Positions 1 to 4,648 of a DNA stretch of 8,705 nt are shown piece by piece (the first letter of the stretch is position 1; each line of letters opens with the position of its first letter). The translations under genes and the position numbers were made by a program. This DNA comes from Enteractinococcus sp. (GTDB lineage: Bacteria > Actinomycetota > Actinomycetes > Actinomycetales > Micrococcaceae): positions 1 through 8,705 of the forward strand of contig JAJUIX010000039.1 in the NCBI GenBank assembly GCA_029267455.1, in the 5' to 3' direction. Below the pieces are notes generated by a model, which had not been told where the DNA came from, searched no databases, and saw nothing but the letters and a program-made list of their open reading frames with translations.

Positions 1-563
1 ACGTGATCAGGCACCTGCAATCTGCGCGGAGCAAAATTTAATATCCCAGTGATTCCAGCGTCGACGAGAATGTCGGCGACCTCCTGGGCGACTTCTCCCG
101 GCACCGCCACGATGGCTAATTCCATATCGTGGTCGGTGCCGATGTCGTGTATGTCTAAGATCGTGTATCCGCCGATGGTCTGACCGATCTTACTGGGATC
201 ATTATCGGCCACCGCGGTGATGTGCATGCCCCGTTCGCCAAACCCTTCGTAGGACATCAGGGCAGCGCCGAGATTACCGGCCCCTACCAATAAGACCCGT
301 CGACCACTGGTGACGCCCAGGATACGGGCGATCGTATAGCGCAGTGCTTCAACGGAGTAGCCCTGACCGGCTCGACCACTGTGCCCCAGAGCGGCCACGT
401 CTTTGCGGGTGAGCGCATCAGACACGCCCAAGGCTTTGGCAAGTTGTGCCGAGGTGACATGAGCGGTGCCTTGAGCGTGCAGGGCTTCCAAATACCGCAG
501 GTACTGTGGCAATCGGGATAAGGTACGCTTTGAAAGCTTTTTGATAACGGGCTGTTCACTCAT
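1..563 (-). CDS. rex: Redox-sensing transcriptional repressor Rex (3' end outside window)
   Basis: Rex is a cytoplasmic homodimeric repressor that senses the NADH/NAD+ ratio and controls respiratory and fermentative genes. The visible 187 residues hold an N-terminal winged helix (about 15-80, with RLPQYLRYLEAL and a TRKD motif at 52-55) followed by a Rossmann domain with GAGNLG at 94-99, an acidic residue ending beta-2 (D120), DPSKIG at 122-127 and the family hallmark ILNFAPRRL at 174-182. The last 30-40 residues, normally the domain-swapped helix, lie beyond base 1. The ATG start (561-563) overlaps the TGA of the glutaredoxin-like gene in an ATGA junction, which implies translational coupling. 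The segment after TRKD (VAALGHSGRAGQGY) departs from the usual DLSYFGxFGxRGVGY form, so operator preference may differ from the textbook site. Family assignment is secure; in many actinobacteria hemA follows. Confidence 0.95.
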   Translation of the reverse strand, partial: MSEQPVIKKLSKRTLSRLPQYLRYLEALHAQGTAHVTSAQLAKALGVSDALTRKDVAALGHSGRAGQGYSVEALRYTIARILGVTSGRRVLLVGAGNLGAALMSYEGFGERGMHITAVADNDPSKIGQTIGGYTILDIHDIGTDHDMELAIVAVPGEVAQEVADILVDAGITGILNFAPRRLQVPDH

Positions 564-805
564 GAGTCAAGCCCTGCTTCAATCATTAACCGTAACCGGG
601 CCGGGTCGATGACCCAGAAGTCGCGTTGCTGGTCATCGACGAATAGCACCGGGATTTCTTCTGCGAACTGCTCTGCCAACTCGGGATGATCGGTCGTAGA
701 AATCTCTTGCCATCCAAGACCGTATTCAGCAGTGACCTCATCCATGGTTTGACGGGCGGCAGCGCACAGGTGACATTCCGGTTTGGTCAGCAGTTTCAGG
801 TTCAC
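560..805 (-). CDS. Small glutaredoxin-like thiol protein
   Basis: A short thioredoxin-fold protein of the glutaredoxin family (DUF836-like) expected to carry out cytoplasmic thiol-disulfide exchange; its physiological partner is unknown. Visible features are an N-terminal beta strand (LKLLTKPE), the redox motif CHLC at residues 11-14, and the cis-proline segment EEIPVLFVDD at about 50-59. The length, 81 residues, is normal for these single-domain proteins. The GTG at 805 is chosen because it places the CxxC motif at the usual distance from the N terminus. An earlier in-frame GTG at 832 would add nine residues but lies inside the stem of a strong hairpin (830-860), so it is less likely, though AGGCGG a few bases before it could act as a weak ribosome site. 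The stop codon overlaps the rex start by four bases. A glutaredoxin next to rex is a familiar actinobacterial pairing and suggests shared redox control. Confidence 0.88.
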   Translation of the reverse strand: MNLKLLTKPECHLCAAARQTMDEVTAEYGLGWQEISTTDHPELAEQFAEEIPVLFVDDQQRDFWVIDPARLRLMIEAGLDS

Positions 806-829
806 AGCGTGTATTCTTTCGTTTCCAAA

Positions 830-860
830 CACAAAACCGCCTGCAAGAGGCGGTTTTGTG
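830..860 (-). terminator. Stem-loop terminator or attenuator downstream of the HTH gene
   Basis: A perfect 13-bp inverted repeat (CACAAAACCGCCT, 830-842, and its complement, 848-860) closes a 5-nt loop. It starts 17 bases after the stop codon of the HTH gene on the minus strand. The distal arm read on that strand ends GGCGGTTTTGTG and continues TTTGG, so the U-rich tract is short and partly inside the stem. It most likely ends HTH-gene transcripts; because no convincing separate promoter is visible before the glutaredoxin gene, it may be a partial terminator inside a longer operon. The symmetric stem could also work on the plus strand, but no plus-strand gene lies upstream. Confidence 0.75.
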
Positions 861-877
861 AGATAAAAGTTTATATT

Positions 878-1084
878 TTAGTCGTTGTCGGTACCGGTGG
901 CTGCGTCGGTATCGGTCACAATTGCTTCGACGGCTTCCAGAGGGACCCGGTAGGAGCGTCCAAATCGCACTGCTGGGAGATCACCGGCGTGAATCATCCG
1001 GTAGACGGTCATCCGCGAGACACGCATCATATCTGCGACTTCGGTGACCGTCATGAATTTAGCATTTGCGAAATTCTCCGCCAC
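878..1084 (-). CDS. Excisionase-family helix-turn-helix DNA-binding protein
   Basis: A 68-residue protein that is almost entirely one MerR-like winged HTH of the excisionase type (HTH_17). The core runs from FMTVTEVADMMRVS (10-23) through the recognition helix RMTVYRMIHAGDLP (24-37) to the wing VRFGRSYRVPLEAVEAI (39-55), followed by an acidic, disordered-looking tail (TDTDAATGTDND). Despite the family name there is no integrase or phage gene nearby; this is the chromosomal actinobacterial type, resembling from memory mycobacterial Rv0500A beside proC. A regulatory or nucleoid-related role is inferred, and the target is unknown. The GTG start is supported by a strong AAAGGAG site nine bases upstream. 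A stem-loop follows the stop codon directly. Confidence 0.9.
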   Translation of the reverse strand: MAENFANAKFMTVTEVADMMRVSRMTVYRMIHAGDLPAVRFGRSYRVPLEAVEAIVTDTDAATGTDND

Positions 1085-1093
1085 GATTAAAAA

Positions 1094-1100
1094 CTCCTTT
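1094..1100 (-). promoter_or_regulatory. Shine-Dalgarno site that fixes the GTG start of the HTH gene
   Basis: Read on the minus strand, AAAGGAG (complement of 1094-1100) stands nine bases before the GTG at 1084. It is among the clearest ribosome sites in the window and supports the GTG over the internal ATG at codon 11 (FMTV). Confidence 0.7.
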
Positions 1101-1104
1101 AACG

Positions 1105-1139
1105 TTCCCTCAACGACGGGGTTCTACGCCTGAGGGGAA
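1105..1139 (-). repeat. Imperfect inverted repeat in the leader of the HTH gene
   Basis: TTCCCTCA (1105-1112) and TGAGGGGAA (1131-1139) can pair with a single bulged G around an 18-nt loop. The element lies between the putative promoter and the Shine-Dalgarno site of the HTH gene, so it could be a leader hairpin or an operator. The pairing is visible; the function is conjecture. Confidence 0.35.
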
Positions 1140-1175
1140 GTTCGAGACATAGGCGGCAACCACCATTAGCCATTA

Positions 1176-1201
1176 ATAATACCTTACAGAATAGTTCGCA
1201 A
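1176..1201 (-). promoter_or_regulatory. Candidate promoter for the HTH gene
   Basis: On the minus strand an AT-rich stretch carries TATTAT (complement of 1176-1181), a five-of-six match to a -10 hexamer, about 75 bases before the ribosome site. TTGCGA (complement of 1196-1201) precedes it, but the 14-nt spacing is short; the overlapping TATTAA, read three bases further downstream, gives 17 nt with a poorer hexamer. The region lies just beyond the acuC stop codon, so the HTH gene may be transcribed alone or by read-through from acuC, for which no terminator hairpin is apparent. Confidence 0.4.
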
Positions 1202-1208
1202 GACTTCA

Positions 1209-2450
1209 CTAATCGAACCACGGGTCCAATCCATGAAACGGAAAGACCGCTTTTCGGGTCGCCATGATGGACTGATCAGTGGGATCAGCCGGGTCATACC
1301 CGACTTCCCAAGACCGCCACCACACATCCGCATTGTCGGACATCGTGGTAATGACCGCCTCGAGGTCCAGGCCCAGTTCAGCTGCTGCCAGCTGTCGCCA
1401 CGCCTGTGGTACCGCAGTAGTCGACGGGATCGGTGTGCCAGCAGCGATGCCGATCAGGTGCGTCCAAGCCCGCGGGACGACTTTCATCGGACTGTATCCC
1501 CCGCCCCCGAGCGCTAACCATTTTCCGCCGGCGAAATCATTGGCCCAGTCTGCGGCATCGACCATCAGCTGACGTTGTCCATCGACCGATAAGTTCAGAT
1601 CGGCCAACGGATCCACGCGGTGACTATCCGCCCCGTGCTGGGTCACAAGGATTTGCGGATCAAAAACTCGCAAGAGTTGGGGTACGACGGCGTGGACAGC
1701 ACGGAGAAATCCGGCATCCCCGGTCGCGGCAGGAACGGCGACATTGACCGCGGTCCCTTCGGCCTTAGGGCCGCCAATGTCTTTGGCGAATCCGGTGCCC
1801 GGAAACAGCATTAACCCGGTTTCATGAATCGAGATGGTCAACACACGCGGATCATCCCAGAAAGCCTGTTCCACGCCATCGCCGTGATGGGCATCCACGT
1901 CAACATAGGCGATGCGTTCAGCTCCCTGATCCAGCATCCACTGGATAGCTAGGGCAGCGTCGTTATAAATACAAAACCCAGAGGCCGCCGATCGCTGGGC
2001 ATGGTGCATGCCCCCGGCAAAATTCACGGCTTTATCGACCTCACCGTTCCACACAGCTTGGCCGGCCATGAGTGTGCCACCGGCAATCCTGGCCGAGGAT
2101 TCGTGCAGGTCAGCAAACACCGGGCAATCTTCGGTGCCCAGGCCGACGGTTTCGTAGAGTCGGGCAATGTTTGTGATGACGTTGGCATCGCCTGAGCCCG
2201 CGTCTCGGGAGGCGGCTTTGACCTGAGCAATATAGTCGACTGAGTGTACGGTGGCCAGTTGCGCGTCGGTCGCAAGCGGTGGTTTCAGCTGGAGTAGCTT
2301 GGTGCGATCCAGGATCCCGAGTTCTTTTGCCAGTCGATGCGTAAGTTTCAGGCGCACTGGATTCATGGGGTGGGTGTCCGAGAAGCGATAACTCAAAAAC
2401 GCATCGTCCCACACCAGGGCACTACGGGGTCCGGCTGTGTTTTCCATCAC
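1209..2450 (-). CDS. acuC: AcuC-type class I deacetylase
   Basis: A zinc-dependent deacetylase of the arginase/deacetylase fold. In Bacillus subtilis AcuC removes acetyl groups from acetyl-CoA synthetase and so restores acetate activation; the same lysine-deacetylase role is inferred here. All active-site elements are visible over 413 residues, close to the usual AcuC length of about 390: catalytic pair H149-H150 in GGMHH, the SGFCIYNDAALA segment (157-168), zinc ligands D186 and H188 in DVDAHHGDG, third ligand D275 in QHGADSHRVDPL, and the transition-state tyrosine Y319 in LGGGGYS. The C terminus ends HGLDPWFD. The start is either GTG (2448-2450) or the ATG directly after it (2445-2447). No Shine-Dalgarno site precedes them, but a TANNNT box lies five to eight bases upstream, suggesting a leaderless transcript. 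No acuA, acuB or acs gene is in the window. The gene diverges from trkH. Confidence 0.95.
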   Translation of the reverse strand: MMENTAGPRSALVWDDAFLSYRFSDTHPMNPVRLKLTHRLAKELGILDRTKLLQLKPPLATDAQLATVHSVDYIAQVKAASRDAGSGDANVITNIARLYETVGLGTEDCPVFADLHESSARIAGGTLMAGQAVWNGEVDKAVNFAGGMHHAQRSAASGFCIYNDAALAIQWMLDQGAERIAYVDVDAHHGDGVEQAFWDDPRVLTISIHETGLMLFPGTGFAKDIGGPKAEGTAVNVAVPAATGDAGFLRAVHAVVPQLLRVFDPQILVTQHGADSHRVDPLADLNLSVDGQRQLMVDAADWANDFAGGKWLALGGGGYSPMKVVPRAWTHLIGIAAGTPIPSTTAVPQAWRQLAAAELGLDLEAVITTMSDNADVWWRSWEVGYDPADPTDQSIMATRKAVFPFHGLDPWFD

Positions 2451-2572
2451 CGTCTAGCGTAGGTCGTGACGGGGTAAAACGGCACCAAAGCAACGATTAT
2501 GACGCTTGCGCCAGCAGCGCGGCGGCAAATAGTGCTGGTAGTCACAGCCCAAAAGGACGAAGATATACATCA
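2451..2572. promoter_or_regulatory. Divergent promoter region between acuC and trkH
   Basis: These 122 bases must hold the promoters of both acuC (minus) and the trkH operon (plus). On the minus strand TACGCT (complement of 2456-2461) fits a TANNNT -10 box five bases before the acuC GTG and eight before its ATG. On the plus strand TATACA (2564-2569) with GTCACA (2541-2546) at 17-nt spacing is a weak candidate for trkH. The middle holds CCAGCA (2511-2516) and TGCTGG (2533-2538), a perfect 6-bp inverted repeat, and a nested imperfect repeat TTGCGCC/GGCGGCAA (2506-2512 and 2521-2528) that could be an operator. No known riboswitch is recognisable, and the space is too short for a c-di-AMP ydaO-type element. 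Confidence 0.4.
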
Positions 2573-3964
2573 GTGAATACTTCACCGCTAACTCCAGGTC
2601 CCCGTGCTCTGCAGCCCCCACAAGGGCGCGGGCGGACCCTGGCGCGCAAACTTTCCGAGGTCCTCACCGGTCACCCCAGCCGAGCAGCGATCACGTTATT
2701 TGCCTTAGTCATCAGTATCTTCACGGCACTATTGGCGCTGCCGGCAGCAGCCGCCGACCACACTGCCACGCGGCTCGTAGACGCTGCCCTCACCGCAACC
2801 TCGGCTGTCACCGTCACCGGGCTTACATCACTGGGGCCCGAACATTTCTCATTCTTTGGCCAGCTGATCATCCTGACCGCTATTCAGGTTGGCGGGCTCG
2901 GCATTGTGACCCTAGGAGCCTGGTTGAGCCTGCTCGTCTCCCGGCGCTTGAGTCTGCGCACCAGGATGCTGTCGACCGAGTCATTGGGCGTGACCAAACT
3001 CGGCGAGGTCCCAGCCCTGCTCATCACCGTGGTCATGTTCACCTTAACCATTGAAGCGCTGCTGGCCCTAATCATGCTGCCGGTGTTTATCGAGCAGCTC
3101 GGCGGGGCAGACGGCACCTTCCACGCGATCTTTTACGCGGTCTCAGCCTTCTCCAACGCCGGATTCACGTTGGATTTCACCGCGCTGGATCATCCGGTGG
3201 TCATGACCACCATCAATGTCGGGGTATTTGCCGGGGCCCTTGGATTTCCGGTCGTCTACATGCTGTTCCGAATGATCTTTTACCGGGCGCGCATGAACCT
3301 GCACTCCCGCCTAACCCTAGAGGTCACGGTGCTGCTACTGCTGGGTGGGGCCGCGCTCGTGGCGATCTTTGAGTGGAATAACCCCGCAACCCTCGGCCCG
3401 TTAAGCATCCCCGACAAATTCCACCAAGCCATCTTCGCCTCCGGGATGACCCGTTCAGGTGGCTTTAGTACATATGAGGTGATGGACCAGACCGACCAAA
3501 CGCTGTTGATCACCAACGTGTTAATGTTCATCGGCGGCGGGGCCGGCTCGACCGCCGGAGGCATCAAAGTCACCACGCTCGCCGTACTCCTGTTAGCGAT
3601 CGTCGCCGAGATCCGCGGTGATGAACATATCCGAGTCCACCGTCGTGAAATCCCGACGACGCTGGTTCGCGTGGCCGTGGCAGTCCTGACCGCGGGTGCC
3701 CTGCTGGTGCTGACCGCCGTCGTATTATTGTCCGCGGTCACCGGGCAGGGGCTGGCGTCCACAACATTTGAGGCGCTGAGCGCTTTTGGCACGGTGGGTT
3801 TGACGACCGGTCTGACCGAGACCGCCCCCGAATCTGGCAAATGGATCCTCATCGGGTTGATGTTTATCGGCCGGGTCGGCATCATCACGTTCTCTGCGGG
3901 GTTGACCGCCCGCCATAAAGCAACCTTCTACCGCTACCCCACGGAAAGGCCAATCATTGGTTAA
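2573..3964 (+). CDS. trkH: Potassium uptake channel subunit, TrkH/KtrB family
   Basis: The membrane-embedded ion-conducting subunit of a Trk/Ktr potassium uptake system. The 463 residues contain the four M1-P-M2 repeats typical of the family, with filter segments TVTGLT (80-85), SNAGF (194-198), TRSGGF (293-298) and GTVGLT (406-411), each supplying its conserved glycine. The glycine-rich intramembrane gate loop GGGAGSTAGGIK (321-332) and the conserved arginine of the last helix (R434 in FIGRVG) are present. The length matches KtrB rather than the longer enterobacterial TrkH. The cytoplasmic N terminus (about 1-36) is proline- and arginine-rich. The GTG start has only AAAAGGA 15 bases upstream, too far for a good ribosome site, so the start is less certain than the rest. 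The 3' end overlaps trkA by eight bases, consistent with stoichiometric coupling to its RCK partner. Confidence 0.95.
   Translation: MNTSPLTPGPRALQPPQGRGRTLARKLSEVLTGHPSRAAITLFALVISIFTALLALPAAAADHTATRLVDAALTATSAVTVTGLTSLGPEHFSFFGQLIILTAIQVGGLGIVTLGAWLSLLVSRRLSLRTRMLSTESLGVTKLGEVPALLITVVMFTLTIEALLALIMLPVFIEQLGGADGTFHAIFYAVSAFSNAGFTLDFTALDHPVVMTTINVGVFAGALGFPVVYMLFRMIFYRARMNLHSRLTLEVTVLLLLGGAALVAIFEWNNPATLGPLSIPDKFHQAIFASGMTRSGGFSTYEVMDQTDQTLLITNVLMFIGGGAGSTAGGIKVTTLAVLLLAIVAEIRGDEHIRVHRREIPTTLVRVAVAVLTAGALLVLTAVVLLSAVTGQGLASTTFEALSAFGTVGLTTGLTETAPESGKWILIGLMFIGRVGIITFSAGLTARHKATFYRYPTERPIIG
3943..3949 (+). promoter_or_regulatory. Shine-Dalgarno site that supports the TTG start of trkA
   Basis: GGAAAGG within the last codons of trkH stands seven bases before the TTG at 3957. 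No ATG or GTG at this position is available in the trkA frame, so this site is the main reason to accept TTG. Confidence 0.6.
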
Positions 3965-4619
3965 GCAATCAGATGCTCCGGTATTAGTGATCGGACTAGG
4001 ACGGTTCGGCTCAGCCCTGGCCGACGAGCTGGCAACCTCGGGGCAAGACGTCATGGCCGTGGAAATCGACCGGAATATCGTCCAGCACTATGCCGACGAC
4101 TTCACCACGGTCGTCCAGGCCGACGCCACCGATTTGGACGCGCTGGAACAACTGGGAGTTGAACAATTCGAGACCGCCGTCGTCGGTATTGGCACCTCTC
4201 TTGAAAACTCGGTGCTCACGGTCGCAAATCTCGTGGATCTTGGGATCAAGAATATTTGGGCCAAAGCGATCTCCCGCTCGCACGGCGAAATCCTATCCCG
4301 CATTGGCGCAAACCACGTGATCTATCCCGAACAGGAAGCCGGCGAGCGCACCGCACACCTGCTGGGTGGCACCATGCGGAACTTCACTGAGTTTTCCCCG
4401 GGCTATGCGCTGGCAAATATCACGATCCCGAAGTCCCTGGCGGATCGGCCGGTCCGTGAATTACGGCTCAAAGATCGATACGGTGTAACCGTAGTGGCCT
4501 ATGAGGACGAACACGATTTCCACAATATCGCCGAGGACACCAAGCTACCCGAGGGGCGCAACATGCTCGTGGCCGGCCCAACAGAACACGTCGACGAATT
4601 CGCCAAACGGCTTGGCTGA
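3957..4619 (+). CDS. trkA: Potassium uptake regulatory subunit, TrkA/KtrA (RCK) family
   Basis: A cytoplasmic RCK protein that forms a ring under the TrkH/KtrB channel and gates it in response to nucleotides. The 220 residues match a single RCK unit (KtrA type), not the duplicated TrkA of E. coli. The RCK-N domain (about 8-130) begins VLVIGLGRFG (9-18), with the nucleotide-ribose acidic residue E36, and contains NIWAKAISRSHGEILSRIGA (99-118), very close in pattern to KtrA. The RCK-C domain (about 137-220) is the part that binds c-di-AMP in characterised homologues; whether it does so here is unknown. The TTG start lies inside the end of trkH and is supported by GGAAAGG at 3943-3949, seven bases upstream. 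The next gene starts 29 bases after the stop. Confidence 0.95.
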   Translation: MVKQSDAPVLVIGLGRFGSALADELATSGQDVMAVEIDRNIVQHYADDFTTVVQADATDLDALEQLGVEQFETAVVGIGTSLENSVLTVANLVDLGIKNIWAKAISRSHGEILSRIGANHVIYPEQEAGERTAHLLGGTMRNFTEFSPGYALANITIPKSLADRPVRELRLKDRYGVTVVAYEDEHDFHNIAEDTKLPEGRNMLVAGPTEHVDEFAKRLG

Positions 4620-4648
4620 CGTCGAGGGTGTAGAAAGGTGGAGCACAC

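Noticed and set aside
284..559. 91-codon minus-strand open frame ending before rex
   Set aside because: It is an alternative frame of rex; the rex frame encodes all family motifs, while this one gives a low-complexity sequence without domain character.
793..815. Rex operator before the glutaredoxin-rex pair
   Set aside because: Only a single TGTGAA-like half-site is visible on the minus strand; the second half-site is missing.
878..1084. Excisionase-type protein as a sign of a prophage or integrative element
   Set aside because: No integrase, attachment-site repeat or phage gene is present, and this HTH type is a common chromosomal gene in actinobacteria.
686..1090. 134-codon plus-strand open frame
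   Set aside because: It is antisense to the glutaredoxin and HTH genes and runs through the terminator hairpin; no recognisable domain.
2451..2572. c-di-AMP or other riboswitch before the potassium operon
   Set aside because: The gap is only 122 bases and is shared with the acuC promoter; no conserved riboswitch core could be recognised.
3280..3888. 202-codon minus-strand open frame inside trkH
   Set aside because: Antisense shadow of a GC-rich membrane-protein gene; its Ser/Thr/Val-rich composition mirrors the trkH codons.
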